From: Mycoplasmopsis felis ATCC 23391
Lineage (GTDB): Bacteria; Bacillota_I; Bacilli_A; Mycoplasmatales; Metamycoplasmataceae
Assembly: GCF_000701865.1 (NCBI RefSeq)
Contig: NZ_JNKA01000005.1
Span: 1 to 42,676, forward strand
Length of the DNA stretch: 42,676 nucleotides
Direction: 5' to 3'
Position numbers and translations under genes: made by a program. This document shows, piece by piece, positions 1 to 12,204 of this stretch. The notes below the pieces were generated by a model that was given only the letters and a program-made list of their open reading frames with translations, was not told the DNA's origin and ran no database searches. Each line of letters begins with the position of its first letter. Position 1 is the stretch's first letter.

Positions 1-291
1 ATACATTCTGATCATTGTTTTCAATATACAAATCAAGTGTATATTGATAAAGTCAAAAAATCTAATGGCACAGTTTCACTTTCTAGAATTGGGAACTCAT
101 TAGATAATCGTGAAATTGAATATTGATTTGGTATCATAAAAACTGAATTATTAAATGATTTAGATTATTCAGAAATTACTTTTGATGAATTAAATCTTAA
201 AATAAAGGAATATGTTGATTGATATAATAAAGAAAGAATTCAATCAAATTTAGAATGAAAAACACCACAGCAAACAGCTATGATGTTATAA
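1..291 (+). CDS. IS3-family transposase, C-terminal end (partial)
   Basis: Cut off at the left edge, so only the last 96 residues are visible. It is the end of an rve/DDE integrase-type transposase, which would act on the ends of its own IS. The fragment shows HSD at residues 2-4, then SLSRIGNSLDN and EYWFGIIKTE. Asp4 and Glu40 are separated by 35 residues, which is the DD(35)E spacing of the IS3 family (IS150/IS1138-like group). The C-terminal YNKERIQ and TPQQ elements are also typical. In-frame TGA codons are read as Trp. Oddity: the usual Gly after HSDx is Cys here (HSDHCFQY). Whether the whole gene is intact cannot be judged. Confidence 0.9.
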
Positions 292-320
292 TTTACAAAA
301 ATGTTAATTTTTTGTGTCCA
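292..320 (+). mobile_element. probable right end of the IS3-family element
   Basis: After the transposase stop a short A/T-rich stretch ends in TTTTTTGTGTCCA at 320. IS3-family elements normally end in CA-3', so this is the likely terminal inverted repeat (the left end would start TGGACACAAAA). The other end lies outside the window, so the boundary and any target duplication are inferred. Confidence 0.45.
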
Positions 321-335
321 TGTTAAAAAACTTTG

Positions 336-352
336 TTTTTTTTTTTTTTTTT
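336..352 (+). repeat. 17-nt poly-T tract upstream of a surface-protein gene
   Basis: An uninterrupted run of T lies 43 to 59 bases before the ATG at 395 and just upstream of a -35-like TTGATT (351-356) and a TAAAAT (372-377). Homopolymers of this kind in mycoplasma surface-gene promoters can change length by strand slippage. Whether it does so here is inference. Confidence 0.7.
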
Positions 353-394
353 GATTAAATTAAAGTGATTTTAAAATGAAAGGAAATTAATAAA

Positions 395-3300
395 ATGAAT
401 AAAAAGAAACTTATAATTGCTACAGGTCTTTTAACAGGTACTGTTATTGGAGTTGGTGTAGGAGTTGGTATTGCATTAAGTTCTTCTAAAAATACTGGTA
501 ATTCTGAAGAAGCAAAAAAAGAACTATCTAAAGAAATTCAAACAAGTAAAAGTTTTGAAAATGAACTTAGTTCACTTCAATATTCAACCATTAAAGGTGA
601 ATATTTATCATTAGTAAGTCAATATAAAAAACTATTAGAAAAAGAAGGTGTTACTTTTAAAGAATTAAGTGAAGGCCTAAAAACTTTTAAAACTAAACTT
701 GAATTATTAAAACAAAGAAAAACTCAAGAAGATACAGCAAAAGCAAAAAGCATTAATGATTTAGATAATTTATTAAAAGAATCAAATGATTTTGCAAATT
801 CGTTAACAAACGAAAAATACAGTGAAATTAAAACTAAATTAACTGATGCAATTACTTTAGCTCAAGTTGAGTTTAATAACAAAGATTCAAAATCTGCTTC
901 TGAATTAAATACAGCAGTTAATAATCTTAAAAATATTTTAACAAAAGCAAAAAACGATTATGAAGCAATGCAAGATGAACAAACAAGAAAAATGAATTCT
1001 GAAACTGCATTGAAAAATAAAATAGATGAAGTAACGACATTTTTATCAGAATTAGGTGATACAGAAAAATACCAAGAAATTAAAAATGAATTATCTCAAG
1101 CAAAAACAACAGCAGATTCAGTTTACTCAGAACGTAATTCAAAAACTATAGAAGAATTAAAACAAGCATTAAATCAGTTGAATGATTCTTTAACTGCAGC
1201 AAAAACTAAAAAATCAAGCACAACTAATGCAAATGTAAACTTTACAGCTGAAACACCAACAAAAGAAGATGTTACAGGTAATACAAAATACAAATTTGTT
1301 GTACTTAATTTAACTTCAGATATTTTATTAGATTCATTATCTGATATTCAGGGTTTAATAGTAAATAATGAACCATATCAACTATCTTCAGTTGAATATA
1401 AAGCTAATTCAACTAATAAAAAAGAATTCACTTTAAAATTCCCAGTTGGTAAAAATGGAACTTACTCAATTAGTGCAGTAAAAATATTAGGTGTAGAACA
1501 AAACAAAACTTTTAGTCCTGTATCTATTAATATAACTGATTTTCCAAACAATTCTATTTCTTCATTTGAAGCAAACCCTAATCAAACCAATACTAAACCA
1601 ACATTAGAATCTATAAATGTTCCATTAAGTGAATATAAAGATGGTTTATCTGAAGTATTCCAAGAAAATCAAATTCTAGATTTACAAGAATTAGAACATT
1701 ATCTTTATTTAATAAATGGTGAGAGAGTGGAAAAATACTTACCTAAAAAAATTAGGTACCAAAATCAAGTTTATTCTATAAGTAATAAAAATACAGAAAA
1801 CGACTTTAGTACATTCACTTCATCAAATAATCAAAATACTGCAAAAGATACTCAATATACACCAAAAACTTATAACTCAAATAAACCTACAAATAAAAAT
1901 GTTGACAAAAATGTAAATGTAATTTATAAATTACAAACTCAAAACGAAACTACTACATCATCACAACAAGAAGGTTCTAATAAAAAAACAGTTATATTTA
2001 AAGTTAAATACATTGATTATGATGTAGAACCCTCAACATTTTTAAACACAACTAAACTTGAAGTAGTTGAAAATCTATCTAATGATTTTGTCAAAAGACA
2101 TAAAAACAACGATAATCATGGTGTTGAGAAAACAATTGATGGAATCAGACATAATGAAAATAGATGAACCAACTGAAATGATAGATGAACCGATCAAAGT
2201 AATTTAAAAAATCAATTTGTTTATCAGGTAAAAAATAATGAACAAGTTTTAATTAATGGACTTATTTTAAACATAAGGGAAACTGATATTAATAATGGTT
2301 TAGGTGGATTAGTTATTCCTGAAGAAATTAGAATTTCTGTTTCACAAGATGGACAAAACTTTACTCCTGTTCAACACCAAGATAAAATCTCTCATAATGA
2401 TTTTGGTTTAAGCGGAGGAACTAATAATGCAATATTACAAACATATTTCAATACAAGAGAAATTTCGATTAAAGCAGTCACTATCAATTTTGAACCAACT
2501 TTTGCTAAATACATTAAATTCCAATGAAAACCTCGTTCAAGAACAGGTTCAAATAATCAAATAGAACACTATTCATGAGAAATTTCTGAAATAGAATTCC
2601 AAGATTTAAATAATAAAGATTTAGATGCTCTAAAAAAAGAATATATTACTAAAACAAAACAACAAGATAAAATTATTGAAAAACTAAAAAAACTTATTGA
2701 ATATTATGCTGATTTAACTGATACAAATTCTAAGAGATATTCATTTATTAAACTACAAGCAAACGATTTAAAAGATGAATTAAATGCACAAAAAGATTAT
2801 TTAAAAATATTAGATGCTGAAAAATTCAAAAATAAAATAAATGAATTTATTAATAAAACAAAAACATTTGATATCGGAATAAATCAAGCAAATAATCAAA
2901 ATCCTACTTCAGACATTGAACTAGAAAATGCTTTATTGCAATCAAGAGAACTAATTAATAATTTATATCCATATCTTGCAATAACTAAATCACATAGCAA
3001 TTCTATGTATTATGACACAATTCTAAGAATGATAGATGAATTACTATCTCTAAACAATTCAACATCAAAAACAGTAGATAAATTGTTTAATGTAGTTTAT
3101 TCAAATTTAATTAATTTTGATAAATTTAAAAAAGAATTTGAACAAATTACTAATACTACAACACTTGCTAGTGTGGATGAAGAAACCATTCAAGTTAAAC
3201 AAAAACAAGGTTCTGTAAATGTTTATGAAGCTTCAATGGATTTAATAATTTATAATATCAAGAACAACGAAAATGCTAGCTTAAAACTAAAATTAAATCC

Positions 3301-3700
3301 AGAATCAACAGAAGTAGTTGTATCAGAAGTTCAATATAGTGACTGATCAAATAATCAATCATCATCAACAAGTTCTTCTCAAGATCAACCAGTGACTTCA
3401 GACCAATCAACTTCTGGTTCAACAGAATCTGCTCCAACTACTACTTCTGCAACTGAGACAGGAGATTCATCAGAAAATACAGATAATCAATCATCTTCTT
3501 CAGCAACAACTCAAGTAACAACTGAAAACAAACCAAAACGTAAAAGAATAACATTTACAATTACAAATAATTCTAATGCTCCAAAAACAGTTTCATTCAA
3601 TGAAATATGACTAGGCGAAACAAAATTAACAGAATTATCAAATAATGTTGAATTAACAATTCCGAATAACCCTACAGTACAAACAGGACAAGTTTCTTAA
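395..3700 (+). CDS. large surface protein with FIVAR-like modules and a discoidin-like domain
   Basis: 1101 residues with seven or more TGA-Trp codons; the start has a good ribosome site (AAAGGAAATTAATAAAATG). Residues 1-30 form a basic start and a Gly/Val-rich membrane segment with no lipobox Cys, so the protein is probably anchored by an uncleaved signal. Residues 40-275 hold three helical modules of about 75 residues that resemble FIVAR domains (adhesin/sugar-binding modules). Residues 280-385 look beta-rich. About 600-740 resembles an F5/8-type-C (discoidin/CBM32) fold: DGQNFTPV, KYIKFQW and a closing EISEIEFQ. Further helical FIVAR-like stretches fill 745-960, then a Ser/Thr/Gln-rich linker (about 985-1050). 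No cysteine is visible. Likely an adhesin or host-glycan-binding protein; the domain calls are by eye and no named family is recognised. It has its own terminator downstream. Confidence 0.8.
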
Positions 3701-3709
3701 TTTATAAAT

Positions 3710-3746
3710 AAAAATACATTTATTTTTTTAGTAAATGTATTTTTTT
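3710..3746 (+). terminator. Rho-independent terminator after the surface-protein gene
   Basis: A 13-bp perfect stem (3710-3722 with 3732-3744) closes a 9-nt loop and runs into a T tract, 10 bases after the stop codon. It separates the first surface gene from the protease-opp operon. Confidence 0.85.
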
Positions 3747-3748
3747 AT

Positions 3749-3754
3749 TATAAT
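3749..3754 (+). promoter_or_regulatory. -10 box for the protease-opp operon
   Basis: A perfect TATAAT sits in the tail of the preceding terminator, 41 bases before the ATG at 3795. This would give a leader of about 34 nt. No clear -35 is seen, which is usual in mycoplasmas. Confidence 0.4.
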
Positions 3755-3794
3755 TAAATAATATTTTATTTTTTATATTAAGATAAAGGAAATT

Positions 3795-6700
3795 ATGAAA
3801 AAGAAATTGAGTTTAAAAGCTAAAATATTACTTTCTATAAGTATTCTAACTGCAGGTTCTGGTATAGCAATAGGTTCTATGTTTGCATATGCAAATAATT
3901 CAGATGAAGTAAATGGATCATATTTAAAAATAAATGAAAATGAATTTAAGAATGATTATTCTAAAATATATGATGATTCAAGGACTTTAATTCCTGAAAT
4001 TTCTATACTAGACCCATTAAAAAAAATACAAGTTGCAACTATTTTAGATAGTGATTTTTCACAATACAGTTTTGTGGGAGAATCTGAAGTATATAATTTC
4101 GATGATTTTTTTAAAGAATATTTCAATAGATATAATGAGAGTTTCATATTAGAAGTAAAATACGGTTCATTTAGTTTTTATGATGAGTATGTTTTAGCTG
4201 TTAAACCAAAGCAATTCATAAACTTTACTAAATGATTTATCGAAAATGTAGCTTGAGGCCCTGATTTATTAACTTTAGATAGTTTTAGAATAGTTCCAGG
4301 AGTAGAACAAAACGGTAATGCTATAACATTGGGTGCTCATTCAACAGTTCATAAAGAAGTAAGCGAAATTAAGTTTTTCCCTGATGCATTCTTTGGTTCA
4401 ATGCCTATTTATTCAATTTTATCTGGGCCAGGAAATTCTGATGATTCTTTAACATACTCATTATTTAAAACAGTTCAAAACAAAGATACAATTGAAGACT
4501 TTTTAAAATCAATTCCGTTAGCATCTAGTTTAAAAAATTCATTAGCTATTGAACATAACAATGCTTTTTGATCTCTTTCTATTCCTTCAAGAATAATAGG
4601 AAAACATTTTAAAATCTATCCTAGTTTTGGGAATAACATTAGAAGAGGTGAAGGAACAATTATTTTTGATAATTCTTTAACTAAAGAAGAATTTGATAAA
4701 TATAAAGTTTCGCATAATTTAGATTCAAAACTTAATTATGAAGATTTAATAGATACAAAAGTATTAAGTGTAGTTTCTGATGTAAATGATAGTAACCCAT
4801 TTTTAGAAATAGAATTTAATCATAAAATCAATAACCAAAATTTTAAATTTACAATGAATCAAGGTAATATTGATGAAACTTGAGATATTTCATATAACAC
4901 CTTAAAAAAAGTTATTGATAATTCTATTAAACATTTTTTAGATTTCTACGATGTTAAGGCTTATGAAAATAAAACAATATGACAATACCAAAATAAAAAT
5001 GGTGTAGTTTCTTATTATCGTTCAAAAGTAGAAGCTCTAAATAAAGAAAAAGAATTAATTAATTGAGCAAATTTAGATTCAGAACAACAAAACAAACTAA
5101 AAAAACTAAAAGTTGTTAATTTAGATGTTATAGATAAATCACTAAATATAACTTTTACTGATGAAAATCAAAATAATCAAACAATAACTTTTAATTCACA
5201 AAATATAACAAAGCAAGAACAAGAAAGTTTCAATAAATTCAAAATTGCTGTTGGTTATGGTGGAGGTATTAATCCGATTGCATTATCAGCTGGACCAGAA
5301 GATATTTCAATTTTAGATGATAATGGGAAACCTTTACGTGGTCTAGCAAGTAGAAAATACCAAGTTTATAACGAAGCATATACTGGTTTAATAGATAAAG
5401 TAATAGAAAAATATCCACATTTACTAAAAAAACAAAATGGACCTCATATTGTCAAAACACTTAATGATCAAGGATACTATGAATATTCTTTATCAGAAGG
5501 TGAATATTACGGTTTATCTGAAAATGATAGAATAGGACTCCCTCTTTTAATGGGTGCATCACTTGATAATTTTGACGGTGTGTCTGCTGATTTCTTAAAA
5601 TATGTTGCAGCCCATGAATATGGTCATCATTTTACCTTAGATCAATCACAAGCTTTAAATCAAGATAATAATGCAATAATTGTTGGTGGTTTATCAACAA
5701 GAGGTGGAATTAATGAATCTTCATATTATTCTGCTAAAGCATTAAAAAATTATTTATATGCAAGAACCAACCTTGACTTTGTAAGAGTTAATGCACTAGG
5801 AACTGAAAATGAAAATACAAGGAAAAATGGAAGTTTTATAAAATTCTTATTTAAAGATAAAACAACTGGTGAATTTATTAAAGAATTAGATGATGATATC
5901 TGAGGAAATGCATTTAAATCAAATGATATATTTGAAGTATTAGATAATCCAAAGAGAAGATTTTTACAAACCTTTGAAGGATTAGAAAATGCAGCAAAAT
6001 TAAGAAATGTTAAATTAGGTGACTTATTTATTGCGAACTCATTCGATGAGAATTCCGGTACTTTAAATCCATTTATCAATGGAAGTGCAAAATCTTTTGA
6101 GAAGAAATTAATTGATGGAAAAGAAGTGTTCGTTTTTAAAGAAGTTTCTGCACAAGATATAGTTAATCAATTGAAAGATGGTTTAGGAAATTCTATTGAT
6201 AAAGTAATAGAAATTGTAGATGAACAAACAATAAGAATTTCTGTAGTTCAAACAGTACAAGAAGGCGAAATAACAAAAGCAACTAAAATAAATTTATTTA
6301 ATAAAGATGGTTCTCCTGCTATTAATGTTCCTTTAAATGAACCTTTAGACCAAGCAAGTATTGATTATATTAATTCTCAAACAAATTTAATTACTAGAGC
6401 AATTGAAAACATAATTCAAACTAACTATAATGAATCAGGTTGAAACGAACAAGGAACATTCTTAGGTGGAGATATTTCATTAGGTTGAAATTCATTATTA
6501 AATAGTTCTTCAACAAACGGAATTAAAAACAATTTACTAAATAGAAACAATCCAAATGAAATAAATATATCTCACAATGAAATTAATAACCCAAATAACC
6601 CTCGTACAAGTTTTGAATACACTGCCTTAAGTAAAAATGTTTCTTTAGAACAAAGTCTAAGAGAATTAGCAAATGCAGTTATAGCAGTATCAAGATCACA

Positions 6701-9182
6701 AAATCAAGTTGGATGAAGACAAGCATCACAAGCTCAAGTTGGTACTGTTTTTGCATTTGTAGATAATAATCAAATTCAATCTAAATATACATTCCCTTAT
6801 GCAAATGATTCATATTTATTAAATGAAATGTATTTAAGATTCCAAGAATTTTACAATATATTAGAAAGATTAAATCTTTCTAATATATATGGAATGATGC
6901 AATTACATCCAGGTTTTGGATTGTTATTACGTGGAAGTGGTATTTTAATGTCAGATCCAAGTCAAATAAATCCAATATTATCATTCCTAGATAGCTCAAA
7001 TAATATTGTTTCACCAACAAGATTACAAAATGCTGTATTAAATAGAACTAATGAATTTACAGTAGCAGAATTAACTCATAAAATTACATTGAATAATATC
7101 AATGGAAGAGCAAATGGTTCGCTATCACTATATAGTGCTTATAATTCAACAATAAGAAGTCAAATTAATCAAGGTTCTCAAACAGCATATGCTCCTGTTT
7201 TTGATAATTTCGAAGCATTTTTAGACTTCACTTCAATTGATTATAGTAAAGCAAAATTAGTTAAATCTACTTATAAGGATAATAAAGCAAACGGTGAATT
7301 TAATTGAGATATTGATTATGTTAAATCAAAATTTGATTTTGAACTATTTAAAAATGCAGTATTAACTTCTGATGAAAATGAAGATATTAAAGAGTTTGTT
7401 AAAAAAGCATCTGAACAAAATATTGCTAATGAACTTATGTATAGATTCAGACATTCAAATCATTTCTTTACAGTTAAAGATTTCAATCCAATTAAAGACT
7501 TACAAGCAAATCAAGCTATTTTCTCAAGTAGATATGGCATTAATGTAATAAATCCTAACTTTACTGAAGGTTTTGTTTATGATTTAAATGATATTGGTGA
7601 TTTAGATCCGAGAACATTCTTTGATGCAAATAAATTACAAGAAAAAATTAAAGAATATGTGGTGAATTTAGTAGGACAAGAAAAATCTCAAGAAACTTTT
7701 GAAACTCTGAATTCTCAAGATTTATATAGAATAATGGGAAATATTTTAACTTGAAATAATCAAGGAAAAGTAAATCAAGCAAGATTTGATTATATTTTAT
7801 ACCCAACATTTAGTAATGGTAAACCATCATCAGATGTTATTAACTATAACTTAACAAGAGTGGAAGCGTTATTAAATGATAAGTTTACTGATTATATCTA
7901 TAATATCGCAGAAACTTTAACACGTGATTTTGTTCAAACTACATATGTTCCTGAAACAAAAGATTTCGAGAATCTACCTTCTTATTTTACTGGAATTAGT
8001 GAAGCACATACTGGTTTAGATTACGTAATTGATGCAACACAATTAAGTTTTTGAAATAATAATTTAAATAATCAAAATAATATGAATTTAGGTGTAGTTC
8101 AAGCAGTCAGATCTCAAAAATTCAATAATTATTATGACAAAATTAAACAAACTCATTTTATTTCTTCTAATTTAATTAAGCAAGAAAGAAAATTGGAAAG
8201 ATCTATTAGGAAATTACTAAATGAAAGTAATAAAAGATTAGAATCCTTATTAGAACAATATAGAACAACTACTAACCAAAAAACTAAAGAGGAATTAAAT
8301 AAAGAAATTCAAACTCAAAGGGCTATAGTAAAAACTTATGAAAAAAATGTTTTAGATATTCGTGCAAAAATTTCAGATATAACCAATGACAAATTTAAAG
8401 CAGTCGGAGAAATAAGTTCTAAAGAACTAGGTATTTTTAATCAAAGAAATCGTGATATTATAGCTAACCAAGAAATAAGAAATTCTTCTTATTTTGGAAA
8501 CTTTATGACAAGAAATAATGGATATTTCAAAGACAGATTCCAAAAAGAAAAAATAGGTATGCATTTATATGACGATCAAGGAAAAGAAGTTATAGACAAT
8601 GAAATTAGATTAAAAGATTTTGATGGAAATCAAATAACATCAAGACCTAGAGCATTCTTTATCTCTCAATTAATGAATTATGGTGTAGGAAACAGAACGA
8701 TATCTGGTATTTTTAGAAATAAAAGATTAGATGCATTAGCATTATATGGTTATGTGAAAAATTCTGATGCTAAATTAATCAAGAAAATTCGTTTTACTGA
8801 TGTACATACAAATGAAGTTAAATACTTACCTGTTAATTTTAAAGACACGAATAATATTTTTTACCTTAAACAACAAGGAATTAAGGAATCTAAAGTATCT
8901 ATAGAAGATGAAGGTTATACATCTTGAATTTCTGATTTTGGTTTAATGGCAAAATACAGAAATACTTTATTATTACCAAAACATGAATATTATTTAGAAT
9001 TTGTTGATGAAAATGATAATGTAGTTTCTGAAGTTGAATTAGGAGACTTAGATTTTATTGCAGAAAACGGAAAAACAGGAACACAAGCATCAGTAAAAAT
9101 TTATAAAAACAAAAACCAAGATACAAATAATAAATATAAATCAATAATAAATATTGATTATCAATTCAATATTTCAGGATAG
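3795..9182 (+). CDS. PDxFFG-type surface protein with HExxH zinc-protease motif
   Basis: 1795 residues; RBS AAAGGAAATT. An N-terminal membrane segment (residues 8-32) has no lipobox, which suggests a membrane-anchored extracellular protein. PDAFFG at about 196-201 matches the signature that names the mycoplasma PDxFFG family. Residues 607-612 are HEYGHH, a zincin HExxH site (His607, Glu608, His611). Glu641 in GINESSYY is a possible third zinc ligand, as in gluzincins. Residues 1440-1545 form a long charged coiled coil. I found no cysteine. The stop codon lies inside the Shine-Dalgarno of oppA, so the two genes are likely co-translated. Family knowledge does not give a substrate. Peptide release for the Opp importer is my inference from context. 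Confidence 0.85.
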
Positions 9183-9186
9183 GAGG
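9180..9186 (+). promoter_or_regulatory. stop codon overlapping a strong RBS (translational coupling)
   Basis: TAGGAGG combines the stop of the PDxFFG gene (TAG, 9180-9182) with a consensus Shine-Dalgarno AGGAGG (9181-9186), 3 bases before the oppA ATG. Ribosomes ending on the upstream gene are well placed to restart on oppA. Confidence 0.75.
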
Positions 9187-9189
9187 ATT

Positions 9190-12100
9190 ATGAAAAATAA
9201 AAAAATATTAAGTTTAATAACTTTCACAACGATATCAAGTAGTTCATTAGTTTTTGCATTAAGTTGTTCTCATAATTCAAATAATCCACAAAACAAATCA
9301 TTAGCAAAAATTGATTATGATTTTGGTTTAGCAACTGAACCTTTAAATAACTTAAATTATATTAAGTATAAATCAATGGATAAAATATTACCTTCCCTAG
9401 TTGATTCGTTCTTAAAAACAGGACCAAGTGATGAACTAAAATCAATAGTTAAATCTAATGATTTTAATATGGTTATTGTAGATACAAACGGAACTATTAA
9501 TAAAGATGGTGAAGTAAGTTCAAATTTCAATGATTTTTACAAACTTAAAGATAAATTAATTGAAGAAGAAGGATACGGAAGAATAACAGGGAGTTATTAT
9601 GGTATCCAAAATTTTAGTACTATTGGTGGTTTAGGACGAGCATCAATTGGTGAATTAAGACGAAATTCAACAATTTATGCTTTTAGAAATCCTAAAAATC
9701 CAAATAACTATATGGGGATGACAGGTTTTATTAATAAAAAATTGAATAGATGATCAAACGGTGATTATATAACTGCTCAAGACCTCAGAGATTATCTAGA
9801 ATATATTTTTGATTTAAGCACTGGTTCTCAAAAAGTAGATCAAGTACAGAAATTTGGTATTAGAGGTGCAGAAAAATTCCTTGATGCTCAAAAAGACTAT
9901 ATTCAAAAGTTTAATAAAAGTTATAAAAATCCATGAGGAAGAAGAAGTTATGTACTAGATTCAGAAGGAGATTTAGTTCAAAATCCAAATGAATCAGTCT
10001 GACAATCACAAACATTTGATGCTAATAACAATCCAATCGATACTAAAGAAGTGCAAGCAATTAAAGAAGCTGCATTAAATTTTGGTTTTTATACAGGACA
10101 ATTATTTTTAGATTATTCAAATGAAGAAATAGAAGCTAATTTAAAAAATAATCCTAATTTTTCAATCGATAAAGAAATTCAAGATTTTACTTTTATAAAT
10201 GAAAAAGGGATTGCAAAAACAAAAAAAATAGTTAAAAATGCATTTGTTAATCCATATCAAATATTTAATGTTGATAGTAAAATTCTTTCATCAATTAAAT
10301 CATTAAGTTATGATGAAAATAGTTTTACTATAATATTTGATGAAAATCAAACTCCAGGAATTTCATTCTTCTTATTCCATGTTTTATCAGGACTATATCC
10401 TGTTAATCGTAAATACATTGAAACAGAAGGTGGAGGAATTGATGAATATGGTTCAAACACAAGCAAGTTTTTAACTGGTGGGCCATTTAATTTTGAACCA
10501 AGTGATATAGTGTTAGGGCCTCAAGGTTATATTATTTTAAATAAAAATAAAGATTATTTTGATGCAGAAAATACTATTTCAAATAAAATAAAAATTTATT
10601 TTTCTACAGATAGAAACACAAATTCTACTTTTTTTGAAGATGGTTATATTTCACAAACATATATTCCTGCAGAAAAAATCAATCAATATTGATCTAGTCC
10701 AGGTTATAAGGAATATTTAAATAAAAACACAGGCTATGGAACTATAGCTTTTGGCTTTAATTTAGATAATGAAACAAATGGCAATAGTTATATAATGGAT
10801 CAAGATTTACGTAATGCTATTTATTATGCAATTGATCGTGAAAAAATAATGAAAATAGTCGGATGAGACTTTTCGTTCCCTGTAAACACATGAACTGCAT
10901 ATGGACAATATAGAACATTTGACGGAAAAAATATAGAAACTTATTTTTCTGATTTATCTACTAAATCTAAGGATAATGTAGAAATACCATTACAAAATTA
11001 TGATTATGTTGTTCATTTATCAAAAGGATATACTTTTGAAAAAACTCAACGTGGTGATATAGCATATAAACCACAAACTTCTGAATTTTATATTAATCGT
11101 TTTAAAGAAAAATATCCAAATTTAAAAAATGTTTCTCTAACCTTTTTAAACAATTCAACTGATGAACAAAAAAAAGCAGGAACTTATTTAAAAGAAATTT
11201 TAGATACAACATTTAAAGGTTATGTTAAATTAGAAATCAAGAGTTTACCTGAAAATTCATTTGCTTCATTTATTGAAGAAGGTAAATATGATATTATTTA
11301 CCAAAATTATGATCGTTTAGGAGGAAATGGTGCACAAGATTATGTTTCTGTTTTCTTTAAAACAGATGAAATAGATTCATTGAATCAAAAGTCAATTGGA
11401 TTTAAATCAAATCCAGTTGGTTCATTTACTTATGCAGATTATGTTTCTGATTTATATAAAGAAAATAACAATATTCAATTAGAAAATTATATACATGAAC
11501 ATTTAGGTAAATATATTTTAAATATCATCGACAATGATTCAGAAATTTTAAATACTTATAATTCGATTCTTAAACAAACTTTTGAAAATCAAAAATTGTT
11601 AACTTTAGACTTTCAAAATAAATATTTAGAATTAATTTTTAACAAGTTATCAGAAAACAATCCAGATAAATACAATTTAAGAATGGTTAAAAACTATTTA
11701 GAATATAAATTAATCAATCATAAAAATATTAAATTAAGCAGATTAAAAAGAATTTTTAATGAATTACTTATTAATATTGAAGGATTAGAAAAAATTTCAA
11801 ATAATACAAACTTAACTGCTCAAAGATTAAATTTCCAACAATCAATTGTAAATAATAATTCATCTAATATTGACTTTTGAACAAAATTTATTGAATTATC
11901 TTATATTAAATTAAATGAAACAACTGGTCAATATACAGATAGATTAAATGCATTCTTTTCAGGAAACTTTACTACTTTAGAAAATACACAAAAATGAAGT
12001 CAAGAAATAGTTTATGTTTTCATAGGGGAACTAGAAAAAGTAATTAGGGATGCAAGTCCTGTTATACCACTAATGGAAGTTGATACTAACTGAGAAATAA

Positions 12101-12204
12101 CTCGTGTAGGTGGAGCAGTTTCATTATTTAACTTTGCATTACAGCATGCATATGACTTTACTAAACCCCCAAGACCTGGATTGCCTAGAAAGAAAGGAAA
12201 TTAA
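9190..12204 (+). CDS. oppA: oligopeptide ABC transporter substrate-binding lipoprotein
   Basis: 1004 residues, about twice the length of classical OppA. The signal peptide ends in a mycoplasma lipobox (FALSC), with Cys26 as the lipidated residue, so the protein sits on the outer membrane face and delivers peptides to OppBC. The SBP_bac_5 character shows around residues 510-570: AFGFNLDN followed by DLRNAIYYAIDREKIM and a Trp-rich stretch. Between about residues 725 and 900 lies a helical, Asn/Lys/Leu-rich insertion not seen in short OppA proteins. No convincing P-loop was found, unlike the ATPase-type OppA described in M. hominis. The start follows AGGAGG. oppB begins on the stop codon (TAATG). 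Apart from Cys26 no cysteine was seen. Confidence 0.9.

Noticed and set aside
5610-5640. Metzincin site (HExxHxxGxxH) in the PDxFFG protein
   Set aside because: HEYGHH is present but the extended Gly and third His are not at the required positions; a gluzincin-like arrangement is more likely.
395-9182. Many short ORFs in a row, suggesting decayed pseudogenes
   Set aside because: All breaks are TGA. In code 4 the pieces join into single frames with consistent codon phase, so they are two intact genes.
9190-12204. Ecto-ATPase P-loop in OppA
   Set aside because: I looked for GxxxxGK[ST]; the closest, EKGIAKTKK, lacks the required spacing and glycines.
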